Part shown: one piece after another, positions 1 to 9,425 of the stretch
Layout: every line of letters begins with the position of its first letter
How positions within the stretch are numbered: position 1 is the first letter of the stretch
NCBI GenBank assembly: GCA_000751555.1
Contig: CCEZ01000018.1
Location: forward strand, 1 to 64,000
From: Anaerosalibacter massiliensis
GTDB lineage: Bacteria; Bacillota; Clostridia; Tissierellales; Sporanaerobacteraceae
DNA: 64,000 nucleotides
Reading direction: 5' to 3'
Program-made: the position numbers and the translations under genes
Notes under the pieces: model-generated
Told to the model about the DNA's origin: nothing
Seen by the model: only the letters and a program-made list of their open reading frames with translations
Database searches by the model: none

Positions 1-190
1 TTCTTTTTTTGCTGACTTATTTAATATAGCATATATTTCTTATCTTGTCAAGTTTTTTTAATTTATTTTTTTATAATTTTTATCTTGTTTTTAATCTGCT
101 ATATCAGCGACAACTCTTAAAAATATATCAGGTTTTTCTTGTTTTGTCAACAGTTTTTTTAAAAAATATTATTTTTTACTTTTATATATT
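1..190. other. A+T-rich non-coding lead-in
   Basis: No supported gene. The stretch is rich in T-runs. One open frame (45-260) starts at TTG without a ribosome site and encodes a low-complexity Phe/Leu/Tyr string, so I do not treat it as coding. The region to 316 also holds the palindrome listed separately and probably the promoter of the LysR gene. Confidence 0.6.
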
Positions 191-228
191 ATATGATATC
201 AAATTTATACATAAATCTGGTATCATAT
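191..228. promoter_or_regulatory. 38-bp inverted repeat upstream of LysR gene, candidate operator
   Basis: Arms 191-208 and 211-228 match at 16 of 18 positions when one is reverse-complemented, with a 2-base centre. It lies about 90 bases before the LysR start. LysR proteins commonly bind dyad sites upstream of their own or a divergent gene, so an autoregulatory site is the simplest reading. There is no T-run beside it, so it is not a normal terminator. Function is inference. Confidence 0.5.
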
Positions 229-316
229 ATACAGTAGGTTTAGCTCTAATAATTTCTTAATATTTCATTTTAAAAAATAATTACAATATAAACTTTTTCT
301 GAAAGTGGTGATTAAA

Positions 317-1228
317 TTGGACCTTCGTCAATTAGAAACCTTTGTAGAAGTCTCAAATCTAAAAAGTTTTTCTAAAGCTGCAAAAAAATTATATATTGCA
401 CAACCTACAGTTACAAGCCATGTTCAAAATCTTGAAAAAGAACTTGGAACAATCCTTATAAATCGTTCAGGAAAAAATATGACTCTTACTGAAGCAGGAG
501 ATCTTCTCTACAAATATGCAATTAATATTATTAACACATGTGAAATGGCTAAATTTCAGCTTGCTTCTTATAAAGGAGAAGTCCAGGGCCATCTCAATAT
601 ATCTTCTAGTTCAATTCCAAGAAAATATATACTACCTAATATTCTAAAAGAATTTACTTTAAAATATCCTAATGTAACCTTTTCACTAATCAATAAGGAT
701 TCTAAGGGAGTTGTAAAAAGTATTTTAAATGGTGATAGTGACTTTGGCATAGTTGGAGCAAAGTATCCATCAAAAAATTTAAATTATATTGAAATAATTG
801 AGGACAAGCTTCTTTTAACAACACCTAATAACTCTAAGTTTCCCCAAAAAAATTATTCTTATTTAGATAAGGATGTAATATTAAAAGAAAAGATAATTTT
901 TAGAGAGGATGGTTCAGGAACAAGAAAACTTCTAGAAAGAGAATTAGAAAAAAATAATATAAATAAAGAACTTTTAAATATAGTAGCATATATTGAAGAT
1001 ACTGAAACTATTAAAAAACTAATATTCCTTAAAGTTGGAATTAGTTTTCTCTCTCAAAGGGCTATTTTAGAAGAATTAAATACTGAAAAATTTAAAGTCT
1101 TCAATATTAAAGATTTCAATCTTAATAGGAAATTTTATTTTACTTATCATAAAAATAGACAACTATCTCCTCTAAGTGAAACTTTTAAAAATTTCATATT
1201 AGAATACATAAAAAATCAAGCTGTATAA
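317..1228 (+). CDS. LysR-family regulator, selenium-metabolism-associated type
   Basis: DNA-binding transcriptional regulator of about 303 residues. The N-terminal winged helix (roughly residues 1-60: LRQLETFV, SFSKAAKKL, QPTVTSHVQNLEKELG) is classical LysR, followed by a periplasmic-binding-like effector domain (about 85-300). The start TTG at 317 is chosen because a near-consensus ribosome site (302-313) precedes it by the right distance and the family begins MDLRQLE; the longer GTG start at 305 would lie inside that site. The N-terminus and the central SSSSIPRKYILP segment resemble the LysR subgroup found beside selenium metabolism genes in Clostridia; this is recollection of family pattern, and no selenium gene is in the window. 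A dyad at 191-228 may be its operator. The terminator overlaps its stop codon. Confidence 0.85.
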   Translation: MDLRQLETFVEVSNLKSFSKAAKKLYIAQPTVTSHVQNLEKELGTILINRSGKNMTLTEAGDLLYKYAINIINTCEMAKFQLASYKGEVQGHLNISSSSIPRKYILPNILKEFTLKYPNVTFSLINKDSKGVVKSILNGDSDFGIVGAKYPSKNLNYIEIIEDKLLLTTPNNSKFPQKNYSYLDKDVILKEKIIFREDGSGTRKLLERELEKNNINKELLNIVAYIEDTETIKKLIFLKVGISFLSQRAILEELNTEKFKVFNIKDFNLNRKFYFTYHKNRQLSPLSETFKNFILEYIKNQAV

Positions 1229-1245
1229 ATATAGCTTGATTTTTT
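1211..1245. terminator. Bidirectional terminator between LysR gene and aminopeptidase gene
   Basis: Stem TCAAGCT/AGCTTGA with flanking A-run and T-run, so it works in both directions. It includes the stop codon of the LysR gene and faces the end of the convergent aminopeptidase gene. Confidence 0.85.
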
Positions 1246-1264
1246 ACACTCTTATTACTACATA

Positions 1265-2674
1265 TTATGCTAAATAAAAAGCTTTATATCCTTTATAAGT
1301 CATATAGACATCTGCTTTACTTACAGCTTCATAAGGAGCATGCATGCTTAGAACTGGTATGCCACAATCAACTACCTCCATGCCATAATTAGCTAGTATA
1401 TAAGCTATAGTGCCGCCTCCTCCTTGGTCTACTTTTCCTAATTCACCTGTTTGCCAAATAATATTATTTTCATTGAATATTCTTCTAATATAATTTATAT
1501 ATTCAGAGTTAGCATCACTACTTCCTCCCTTTCCACCAGAACCAGTATACTTTATTAAAGCAATACCTTTACCTAAATAAGCAGTATTTAACTTATCAAA
1601 TACTTCTGGATAGTTAGGATCAAATGCAGCTGCTACATCTGCAGATAAAACTTTTGAATTAGCCAAAGCTCTCCTAGTACTTATTATATCTGATCCTTCT
1701 AATAATACTAATTCAGCAACAGTATTCTCAAAAAATTTAGAATGCATACCTGTATTTCCTACACTTCCAATTTCTTCTTTATCTACAAATAATGCTACAG
1801 AAGTTCTTTTTGGATGCTCTACTTCTAATATAGAACTTAAGGATGTGTAAGCACATACCCTATCATCATGACCATAAGAAAGAATTAAACTTCTATCAAT
1901 TCCCAAGTCCCTTGCTTTTCCTGCTGGTACAGCTGAAATTTCTGCTGTAGTAAAATCTTCTTCTGTTATACCATATTTTTCATTTAATATTTTCAATATA
2001 TTTATCTTAATTTTCTCATCTAAATCTTTTTCATTATATGGTATACTTCCAATAGTTATATTCAAACCTTCTCCTTCAATCCCCTCTTCTAAAGTCTTCT
2101 TTTCCTGTTCTTTAGATAAGTGAGGTAAAAGATCAGATATGAAAAACACTGGATCATCATCTTCTTCTCCTATTACAATATTTACTTTCTCTCCATTGTT
2201 TTTAATTATTACTCCATGTAAAGATAGAGGTTGAGAAACCCATTGATACTTTTTAATACCTCCATAATAATGGGTTTTAAGTAATGCCAATTGAGCATCC
2301 TCATATAGAGGATAAGATTTTATATCTAATCTTGGAGAATCAATATGAGAACCTATTATATTCATTCCCTTCTCTATGCTTTCTTCTCCTATAACAAATA
2401 AGGCCACAGCTTTGTCTTTATTATTTGCATAAATTTTCATACCTGGTTTAAGTTTTTCTCCAGATTTTATTATACTGTTTATTGATTTAAATCCATTGTT
2501 CTTAACTCTTTTTATAATTTCCTTTGTTGCCTCTCTCTCTGTTTTACTTGTATCTAAAAACCTTTTATAGTCTTCATTTAAATTAAATAATTCTTCTTTT
2601 TCCTCTTCATTAACATTTTGCCATACATTTTTAAATTTAAAAGTTAATTTTTCTTTTAATTCCTTTCCATTCAT
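1265..2674 (-). CDS. M18-family zinc aminopeptidase
   Basis: Cytoplasmic metalloaminopeptidase of the aspartyl aminopeptidase/aminopeptidase I family, about 469 residues, normal for M18. Visible zinc-site motifs in order are GSHIDSPRLD, DKEEIGSVG, AAFDPNYPE and a C-terminal MHAPYE. It should trim N-terminal residues from peptides, fitting an amino-acid fermenter. The start ATG (MNGKE) follows GAGGG by 8 bases; an upstream in-frame TTG overlaps that ribosome site and is rejected. It lies 21 bp after the DegU-like regulator and is probably the last gene of the cheW-degS-degU transcript. No signal peptide is visible. Confidence 0.92.
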   Translation of the reverse strand: MNGKELKEKLTFKFKNVWQNVNEEEKEELFNLNEDYKRFLDTSKTEREATKEIIKRVKNNGFKSINSIIKSGEKLKPGMKIYANNKDKAVALFVIGEESIEKGMNIIGSHIDSPRLDIKSYPLYEDAQLALLKTHYYGGIKKYQWVSQPLSLHGVIIKNNGEKVNIVIGEEDDDPVFFISDLLPHLSKEQEKKTLEEGIEGEGLNITIGSIPYNEKDLDEKIKINILKILNEKYGITEEDFTTAEISAVPAGKARDLGIDRSLILSYGHDDRVCAYTSLSSILEVEHPKRTSVALFVDKEEIGSVGNTGMHSKFFENTVAELVLLEGSDIISTRRALANSKVLSADVAAAFDPNYPEVFDKLNTAYLGKGIALIKYTGSGGKGGSSDANSEYINYIRRIFNENNIIWQTGELGKVDQGGGGTIAYILANYGMEVVDCGIPVLSMHAPYEAVSKADVYMTYKGYKAFYLA

Positions 2675-2695
2675 ATTATCAACCCTCAATTCCCA

Positions 2696-3358
2696 TTATA
2701 TCTTTTTTATATTATTTTTATATGCAAATATAGCTGCTTGAATTCTATCATTTACATCTATTTTTTTAAATATATTAGAAACATGATTCTTTACAGTTTT
2801 TTCACTAATAAATAACCTTTCAGCAATTTCCCTATTGTTAAGACCTTCTGCTACTAAAGTTAAGACTTCATATTCCCTTTTTGTCAAAGCTTCAATCTTT
2901 AATAAGTCTCCGTTAACTTCCTTTTCTTTAGAATTTATCTCTTCTATAAGCATAGAAGCTACACTTGGTTGTATGTAAGTCTTTCCATTATTTACATCTC
3001 TAATAGCTTTTATCAAACTATCAGCATCTGAATCTTTTAATATATAGCCATTTGCTCCAATTTTTATAGTTTCAAATAGATATTCCCTATCATCATGTAT
3101 TGTTAGCATAATAACCTTTGATAAAATTCCTAAATCTTTAAATCTTCTTAAGACTTCTATTCCATTCATCTTAGGCATATTTATATCTAATAATATTACA
3201 TCAGGGCTATACTCTAATGCTTTTTCAACGGCTTCTTCCCCATCTCCAGCTTGCTCAATAACATCAATATCTTTTTCAAGATCTAAAATCTGTTTTAATC
3301 CTTCTCTTAAAAGCACGTGGTCATCTACTATCATCACTGTTATATTATTATCTTTCAT
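2696..3358 (-). CDS. DegU/NarL-type response regulator
   Basis: Two-domain transcription factor of 220 residues: receiver domain (about 1-120) with acidic pair D12-D13, phospho-acceptor D58 in LLDIN and a conserved lysine in LKDSDADS, then a LuxR/NarL helix-turn-helix (about 150-215) with the signature [22 protein letters not shown]. The start ATG at 3358 lies 9 bases after AGGAGG; the longer frame would start inside that site. The gene overlaps the kinase stop by 11 bases, a typical translational coupling. It is the evident partner of the DegS-like kinase. Targets are not deducible here. Confidence 0.92.
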   Translation of the reverse strand: MKDNNITVMIVDDHVLLREGLKQILDLEKDIDVIEQAGDGEEAVEKALEYSPDVILLDINMPKMNGIEVLRRFKDLGILSKVIMLTIHDDREYLFETIKIGANGYILKDSDADSLIKAIRDVNNGKTYIQPSVASMLIEEINSKEKEVNGDLLKIEALTKREYEVLTLVAEGLNNREIAERLFISEKTVKNHVSNIFKKIDVNDRIQAAIFAYKNNIKKI

Positions 3359-4523
3359 AAATATCTTCCTCCTCATTTAGTGGTATAGAAAAATATATCT
3401 TGGTTCCCATACCTGGAGATGATTTAACTTTTAATTTACCATTTAACAATTCAGCTCTTTCTTTCATACTCATCAGTCCAAACCCCCCAGAACGTATATC
3501 TTTATCTATAGCATCCTCTTCCTTATTAAATCCTACTCCATCATCAGATATTAAAACACTGAATCTAACAGACGTTTTTTCAACTGTGATATCTACTTTT
3601 CTAGCATGAGAATGTTTTTGAACATTGTTCAAAGCTTCTTGAATTATTCTAAATACAGCAATTTCCATTGCTGATTCAAAACTACTAACATCACCTAATA
3701 TCTTTAATTCCACTAGAATACTGCTTTCTTTCATAAAATTATAAATATATCTTTCTAAAGTAGGTATTAACCCTAAGTCATCTAATGTCATAGGTCTTAA
3801 ATCATATATAATTTTTCTTACATCTTTTAAATTGCTCCTTGTTATATCTTTTAAGCTTTCTAACTCTTTTTTTGTCCTTTCAATATCAGAATCTATAAGC
3901 CTTTCACATAGTTGAGCTTTGACTAAAATATTAGCCATAGATTGGGCTGGTCCATCATGTATATCTCTTGCAAGTCTCTGCCTTTCTTCTTCCTGGGCCT
4001 CAATAATTTTAATCCCTAAATACTGTTTTTTACTCAAATCACCTACTGTAGCTAAAATATCATCTGCATTCCCTTTTAAATATCCAGTAGCAACACCTAT
4101 TTGTTTACTTACATCTTCTGCTTTTTTTAAAACCTTTATTGTCTCTTTAAGTCTTATTTCAAGTTCTCCTCTTTTTTCTATGAGTGTTCTTTCTTCTTCC
4201 CGTTTTAAAGTAAGACTAACTCTTAGATCGTTTGCCTTTTCATAGGCCTCTTTTATATCATCTTCATCATAGATATGAAAATTTTTACTTACATTTGCTA
4301 GTAAAACCCTACTTCTTTTCTCTTCCCTGTCCAAGCGGTCTACTTCCTCTATAGTAGTATCGACTTTTTCCCTGATTTTTTTTAGCTCATATTTAATATT
4401 TTCACATTCATTTCTAGCATGTTCTACAATATCAAATAGCTGACCTCTGCTCTTTTCAATAGCAGAGATAGTTTCAACTAATATATCATTTATTTTTTTA
4501 AACCCCATGAAAGAATCACTCAT
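3348..4523 (-). CDS. DegS-like cytoplasmic sensor histidine kinase
   Basis: Soluble kinase of 391 residues with no membrane segment. The N-terminal half (about 15-180) is coiled-coil as in DegS. The phosphorylation box [14 protein letters not shown] puts the acceptor histidine at residue 189 within a HisKA_3 domain, followed by an HATPase domain with [14 protein letters not shown] (N box), DDGVGF and GGFGLMSM. It should autophosphorylate and pass phosphate to the downstream DegU-like protein. It starts at ATG after AGGTG, 12 bp behind cheW. The cheW neighbour suggests a link with motility or signalling arrays, which is inference. Confidence 0.92.
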   Translation of the reverse strand: MSDSFMGFKKINDILVETISAIEKSRGQLFDIVEHARNECENIKYELKKIREKVDTTIEEVDRLDREEKRSRVLLANVSKNFHIYDEDDIKEAYEKANDLRVSLTLKREEERTLIEKRGELEIRLKETIKVLKKAEDVSKQIGVATGYLKGNADDILATVGDLSKKQYLGIKIIEAQEEERQRLARDIHDGPAQSMANILVKAQLCERLIDSDIERTKKELESLKDITRSNLKDVRKIIYDLRPMTLDDLGLIPTLERYIYNFMKESSILVELKILGDVSSFESAMEIAVFRIIQEALNNVQKHSHARKVDITVEKTSVRFSVLISDDGVGFNKEEDAIDKDIRSGGFGLMSMKERAELLNGKLKVKSSPGMGTKIYFSIPLNEEEDIYER

Positions 4524-4535
4524 TATAGCACACCT

Positions 4536-5000
4536 CTATTTTTCCAATTCAATTTTCCCTATTTGTTCCTTCTCCTCTTCACTTAATACTTTTTCGAGAT
4601 CTATAAGTATTAAGAGTCTATTTTCATCTAATTTGCCAACACCAGTAATATATCTTCTATGTATATTAGAAATAACATCTGGTGCTGGATCAATATTCTC
4701 GTCATCTAGCCTAACTGTCTGCGAAGCTTCATCTACTACAAAACCTACCTGTTTCTCCTTTAAATTAATAATTATTATTCTAGTATCATTAGTAATTCCA
4801 TCATCTTGTAGTTTAAATCTCTCTTTAAGATTTATTATTGGAATCACTCTGTCTCTAAAATTAATTATTCCTTCAATAAAATCAGGAGTATTAGGTAATT
4901 TAACAGATTTTTGATAAGGTCCTATTTCTTTTACATTCATAATATCTATACCATAGTCCTCTTTACCTAGTTTGAAAACCACATATTGTTTTTCTGACAT
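4536..5000 (-). CDS. cheW: CheW-family chemotaxis coupling protein
   Basis: Single CheW domain of 154 residues (QYVVFKLGKEDYGIDIMNVKEI, then EGIINFRDRVIPIINLKERF and GFVVDEASQTVRL). CheW scaffolds join chemoreceptors to CheA. No CheA, CheY or receptor gene is in the window, so this is an orphan copy placed first in a DegS/DegU operon. Start ATG at 5000 follows GGGGGAG by 5 bases. Whether it serves a chemotaxis array or tunes the neighbouring kinase cannot be told from sequence. Confidence 0.92.
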   Translation of the reverse strand: MSEKQYVVFKLGKEDYGIDIMNVKEIGPYQKSVKLPNTPDFIEGIINFRDRVIPIINLKERFKLQDDGITNDTRIIIINLKEKQVGFVVDEASQTVRLDDENIDPAPDVISNIHRRYITGVGKLDENRLLILIDLEKVLSEEEKEQIGKIELEK

Positions 5001-5154
5001 ATTATCTCCCCCTAATAAAATATTTTAACATATATTTCTACATATTTGTCGTAAGTCCTCTATTTTTTTATAAGTAATACAATTATAATAAAATATTTAT
5101 CCTTACAATTATTTAAGTTCTAGGTCTTATTATCTAGGACCCTTGAAATTTATA

Positions 5155-5204
5155 AAAAAATCATAAAATTAAGAAGCACACTATTTAGTGCGCTTCTTAA
5201 TTTA
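5155..5204 (-). terminator. Terminator of the hut operon
   Basis: Hairpin AAGAAGC.CACTA/TAGTG.GCTTCTT (5170-5200) followed on the minus strand by a T-rich run. It begins within the last codons of hutI and closes the hutH-hutU-ftcD-hutI unit. Confidence 0.85.
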
Positions 5205-6450
5205 TAACTATACCATCTTTTATAACTTTTTCAACATGATTAATACCAAAGTGGTATATTATATAATTTAAATTTGGTACATCAAATATAACTAAATCGG
5301 CTTTTTTACCTTTTTCTAAGCTCCCTTTTTCTTCTTCCAATTTCAATGCACATGCTCCATTTATTGTTACTGCCGTAATTACTTCCTCAGGAGTCATTTT
5401 CATAATAAGAGAAGCAAAACTCATTATTAATTGTAAATTTTCAGTAGGACAACTACCTGGGTTATAATCTGTTGACAAAGATATAGGCACACCTGCTTCT
5501 ATCATTTCTCTAGCCCTAGCAAATTTACCAGTTTGAAGATTAAAAGAAGTGCCTGGAAGTAAATTAGCTATAACTTTTTTCTCAGCCATCTTCTTTATAC
5601 CTTCATTGCTAGCTGCAACTAAATGATCTGCAGTTATGCAATTTATTTCAGCTGCCAACTCTGCTCCTCCTAAAGGTTTAATTTCATCAGCATGTATTTT
5701 GGGAATTAGCCCATATTTCCTTCCTGCTTCTAATATTTTTCTAGATTGTTCTATAGTAAATACTCCTTCTTCACAAAATACATCGCAAAACTTTGCCAAT
5801 TTTCTTTTACTTACTTCTGGAACCATTTTTTCTACGATAATATCTACAAATCTATCAGGATTATCTCCGTATTTTTCTGGTATAGCATGAGCCCCCATAA
5901 AAGTAGATACTATATCTACAGGATGATTTTCATTTAATTTTTTAGCTACATCCATTTGTTTTATCTCTACATCAAAATCATCAATTCCATAACCACTTTT
6001 AGCTTCTACTGTTGTAACCCCATATGAAATCATTGTATCTAAACTTTTCTTAGCCTTTTCATATAATTCTTCAAATCCTGCTTCTTTTGTTGATTTAACT
6101 GTACTATGTATTCCTCCACCTTTTTTTAGTATATCTAAATATTCTACACCTTCTAGTTTCATAGCCAGTTCATTTTCTCTTGACCCTCCATGAACCAAAT
6201 GAGTGTGAGAATCTATAAGCCCTGGAGTCACAGTCTTATCTTTCCCATCTACAAATACAGTTTTTTCATTTATTTCTATGTGGGAAGGAAGGCTTCCTTC
6301 CCCCACATAGATAATTTTATCTCCATCAACTGCAACAATTCCATTTTTAATCAATCCAATATCTTTCATATCTAAGCCTGTTCTAGGCTTATTTTCACCT
6401 TTTAAAGTTATTAAGTTAGAAATATTCTCTATAACTAAAGTAGCTTTCAT
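5197..6450 (-). CDS. hutI: Imidazolonepropionase
   Basis: Third step of histidine degradation: hydrolyses 4-imidazolone-5-propionate to N-formimino-L-glutamate. 417 residues, normal length. Amidohydrolase fold with metal motif TPGLIDSHTHLVHGG (HxH), later HADEIKPLGG, and the aspartate in LSTDYNPGS. Start ATG follows AGGGTGAT by a short gap. It is the last gene of the hut operon, 9 bp behind ftcD. Confidence 0.97.
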   Translation of the reverse strand: MKATLVIENISNLITLKGENKPRTGLDMKDIGLIKNGIVAVDGDKIIYVGEGSLPSHIEINEKTVFVDGKDKTVTPGLIDSHTHLVHGGSRENELAMKLEGVEYLDILKKGGGIHSTVKSTKEAGFEELYEKAKKSLDTMISYGVTTVEAKSGYGIDDFDVEIKQMDVAKKLNENHPVDIVSTFMGAHAIPEKYGDNPDRFVDIIVEKMVPEVSKRKLAKFCDVFCEEGVFTIEQSRKILEAGRKYGLIPKIHADEIKPLGGAELAAEINCITADHLVAASNEGIKKMAEKKVIANLLPGTSFNLQTGKFARAREMIEAGVPISLSTDYNPGSCPTENLQLIMSFASLIMKMTPEEVITAVTINGACALKLEEEKGSLEKGKKADLVIFDVPNLNYIIYHFGINHVEKVIKDGIVIN

Positions 6451-6459
6451 TTTATCACC

Positions 6460-7356
6460 CTATTCAAAAATTCTTTTTTCAAGTATTTGACTCTCATCAA
6501 AATTCTCTACTTTTAAATAATAATTAGCGCAATTGACTAATGCATTCACTGGAACTAAGCCAATTATTTCACTTCCTATTACATTTACTCCATATCTATT
6601 AGCTTCTCTTTCAATCATATCAAATACTCTATATAATGGTGTCTTTGTATAGTCTACCATATTCATACTGACTTGTACTATGTTTCTTTCCTTTATTTCA
6701 ATACCTAATGCCTTACAATAGGCAAATCCTCCGCTACTTCCTCTAACAGCCTTTCCTATTTTTTTAGCAATAGATAAATCATCAGTATCTAAATTTACAT
6801 TAAATGCAACTAATGGCATCCTTGCACCAACTGCTGTAACTCCAGCTTTAATATTTAATTCATTTGGTCCAAAATCTGGTGCCCACTCTTCTTCCTTTAA
6901 TTTTTCTGCCATTCCCTCATATTGTCCCTTTCTAACTTTAGCTAAATTTTCTCTATGAGGTGCAGATGCAGACTTTTCATATAAATATACAGAAATATTT
7001 AATTCTTCTCCTATTCTCTTGCCCAATTTTTTGGACATTTCAATAGCTTCTTCTTCAGTAATATCTGATATAGGAATTAAAGGTATTACATCTGTTGCAC
7101 CCATTCTTGGATGCTCTCCAGTATGCTGAGTCATATCAATAAGTTCTGAAGCTTTCTTACATGTATTAAATGCTGCTTCCAATACCTTTTCTGGTTCTCC
7201 AATGAACGTAACTACTGTGCGATTATGATCTTTATCTGGAGAATAATCAAGTAATTTCACTTCATCTACCCTTCTTACTTCATCTACTATTTTTTCAATT
7301 ACCTCTTTATCTCTTCCTTCACTAAAATTTGGTACACATTGTACAAGCCTAGCCAT
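6460..7356 (-). CDS. ftcD: Glutamate formimidoyltransferase
   Basis: Moves the formimino group of formiminoglutamate to tetrahydrofolate, releasing glutamate; final step of the hut route used here. 298 residues, which covers only the transferase part (starts LVQCVPNFSEGRD, conserved HTGEHPRMGATDV). The cyclodeaminase domain that is fused in mammals is absent and no separate cyclodeaminase gene is in the window. Start ATG follows TAGGAGG by 7 bases. The choice of this enzyme means glutamate is made with transfer of the one-carbon unit to folate rather than loss as formamide. Confidence 0.97.
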   Translation of the reverse strand: MARLVQCVPNFSEGRDKEVIEKIVDEVRRVDEVKLLDYSPDKDHNRTVVTFIGEPEKVLEAAFNTCKKASELIDMTQHTGEHPRMGATDVIPLIPISDITEEEAIEMSKKLGKRIGEELNISVYLYEKSASAPHRENLAKVRKGQYEGMAEKLKEEEWAPDFGPNELNIKAGVTAVGARMPLVAFNVNLDTDDLSIAKKIGKAVRGSSGGFAYCKALGIEIKERNIVQVSMNMVDYTKTPLYRVFDMIEREANRYGVNVIGSEIIGLVPVNALVNCANYYLKVENFDESQILEKRIFE

Positions 7357-7374
7357 TTTCTCGCCTCCTATATT

Positions 7375-9411
7375 TTATTTATTGTATTTATCATAATTAT
7401 CTTCAACAAGTTTTTCCACTAAATTCTTATCTGCTATATAAGGTATAGTTATATGATCAGTATCATTATGGTTTTTATTATATTCTATACATGTTTTTAT
7501 AGAGTTTTCATTTCTTGCCCAAGATCTTCTAGCTACTCCTCCCATAACATCCCAAGGTATAGCTGAATTTATTATATCATCTGTTTTTTTACTTCCATCT
7601 AATACTAATCCAAAACCACCATTTATAGCTTTTCCAATTCCTACACCTCCGCCATTATGAAGAGCTATTAAACTCATACCTCTTGCTGAATTTCCAGCAT
7701 AACAGTGAGTTGCCATATCTGCCATTACATTGCTACCATCTTTAATATTTGCTGTTTCTCTAAATGGTGAATCTGTCCCTCCTGTATCATGATGGTCTCT
7801 TCCCAACATTACAGGACCAATTTCCCCGTTCCTTACCATCTCATTAAATTTAAGAGCAATATCTCTCCTTCCCAATGCATCTTGATATAATATTCTTGCT
7901 TGAGTACCTACTACTAACCTATGCTCTTCTGCATCTCTTATCCAGATATAATTATCTCTATCCTGTCCTCTCCTATTTGGATCAATACATTTCATGGCAG
8001 CTCTATCTGTCTTTATAAGATCCTCATGTTTTCCACTTAAACATACCCATCTAAAAGGTCCATATCCATAATCAAAAAGCATAGGTCCCATAATATCTTC
8101 TACATAGGATGGAAATATAAATCCTTCACTTTCATCCACTCCATTTTTAGCAATTTCTTTTACTCCTGCATCATATACAGCTTTCATAAAACTATTTCCA
8201 TAATCAAAGAAGTATGTTCCCCTATCTACTAGTATCTTTATAAGCTCATAATGACGTGTTAATGATTTTTCTACAAGTTGAATAAATGTTTTCTTATCTG
8301 AACGTAATAAATCTGTCCTCTCTTCAAATGTAAGCCCTTGTGGACAATATCCTCCATCATAAGGGACATGACAAGATGTCTGATCAGATAATAAATCTAT
8401 ATTTATTTCTTTTTCAACTACATATTCAAGTAAATCCACTATATTCCCATGATAAGCAATAGCTATAGGCTCTTTTTTATCTAAATATTCATTGGCTATT
8501 TCAAAAATTTCATCTAAATTATCTGAAACCTTATCTACCCAACCTTGTTTTAATCTAGTTTCTATTCTTGAATAATCAACCTCTGCAATAATTCCTACTC
8601 CATTAGCAATTTCTATAGCCTTTCCTTGAGCACCACTCATTCCACCAAGTCCAGAAGTTACAAATATATGCCCTCTTAAATCTTTATCTTCTGGTATACC
8701 CAGCTTTAATCTACCTGCATTTAATATAGTATTATAAGTTCCATGAACTATTCCCTGAGGTCCAATATACATCCAGCCTCCTGCAGTCATCTGTCCATAG
8801 TTAGCCACTCCCATAGCTTGAGCTTTAATCCAATGCTCTTGATCATCAAACATACCAACCATTAATGCATTAGTTATAATAACTCTAGGGCTATGAGGGA
8901 AAGATTTAAAAAGCCCTACTGGATGGCCTGATGCAACTACAAGAGTTTGTTCTTCTGTAAGCTCTTCAAGATACTTTTTAAGAAGTCTATATTGCATCCA
9001 ATTTTGACATACCTGGCCTGTTTCTCCATAAGTTACTAATTCATAAGGATATAGTGCTACATCAAAATCTAAATTGTTATCAATCATTACTTGAAAAGCT
9101 TTACCTTCTATACATTTACCTTTGTACTCATCAATTGATTTCCCTTTAATATTGCCTTCTGGCCTAAATCGATATCCATATATTCTTCCTCTTGTAAACA
9201 ATTCTTCTAAAAATTCAGGAGCTAGTTCTTCATGAAGTTGTTCAGGTACATACCTTAATGCATTTTTAAGGGCTATTTCTGTTTCTTTTTTTGTTAGATT
9301 AAATTCTCTCTTTGGTGCCCTCCTAGTTCCCTCAACAAATTCAGGCATTGGAGGCAATTCATTGTCTAGCTTGATTGTCATAGCTTTTAAAACATCAAAG
9401 TTATTAATCAT
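7375..9411 (-). CDS. hutU: Urocanate hydratase, long form
   Basis: Second step of histidine degradation: converts urocanate to imidazolonepropionate using NAD+ as an electrophilic cofactor. Clear motifs include the dinucleotide site GLGGMSGAQGKA and the conserved late block GRDHHDTGGTDSPFRET followed by SARGMSLIALHNGGGVG. At 678 residues it is about 120 longer than the common Bacillus/Pseudomonas form (about 555) and matches the longer form known from vertebrates and some anaerobes. Start ATG follows AGGGGGA. Lies 14 bp after hutH in the same operon. Confidence 0.97.
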   Translation of the reverse strand: MINNFDVLKAMTIKLDNELPPMPEFVEGTRRAPKREFNLTKKETEIALKNALRYVPEQLHEELAPEFLEELFTRGRIYGYRFRPEGNIKGKSIDEYKGKCIEGKAFQVMIDNNLDFDVALYPYELVTYGETGQVCQNWMQYRLLKKYLEELTEEQTLVVASGHPVGLFKSFPHSPRVIITNALMVGMFDDQEHWIKAQAMGVANYGQMTAGGWMYIGPQGIVHGTYNTILNAGRLKLGIPEDKDLRGHIFVTSGLGGMSGAQGKAIEIANGVGIIAEVDYSRIETRLKQGWVDKVSDNLDEIFEIANEYLDKKEPIAIAYHGNIVDLLEYVVEKEINIDLLSDQTSCHVPYDGGYCPQGLTFEERTDLLRSDKKTFIQLVEKSLTRHYELIKILVDRGTYFFDYGNSFMKAVYDAGVKEIAKNGVDESEGFIFPSYVEDIMGPMLFDYGYGPFRWVCLSGKHEDLIKTDRAAMKCIDPNRRGQDRDNYIWIRDAEEHRLVVGTQARILYQDALGRRDIALKFNEMVRNGEIGPVMLGRDHHDTGGTDSPFRETANIKDGSNVMADMATHCYAGNSARGMSLIALHNGGGVGIGKAINGGFGLVLDGSKKTDDIINSAIPWDVMGGVARRSWARNENSIKTCIEYNKNHNDTDHITIPYIADKNLVEKLVEDNYDKYNK

Positions 9412-9425
9412 TTAAAGTCCCCCTT

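Noticed and set aside
45-260. 71-residue open frame at the left end
   Set aside because: TTG start with no ribosome site, low-complexity Phe/Leu/Tyr composition, and it spans the 191-228 dyad; chance frame in A+T-rich DNA.
3919-4245. Open frames antisense to degS, hppA, eno and pgk
   Set aside because: They are shadows of conserved genes, with compositions dictated by the opposite strand and no ribosome sites.
5001-5154. Non-coding RNA between cheW and hutI
   Set aside because: Only a loose GGTC/GACC dyad and a possible cheW promoter with a 15-16-base spacer; not enough to call an RNA.
6460-7356. Bifunctional formimidoyltransferase-cyclodeaminase
   Set aside because: 298 residues cover only the transferase domain; no cyclodeaminase sequence follows.
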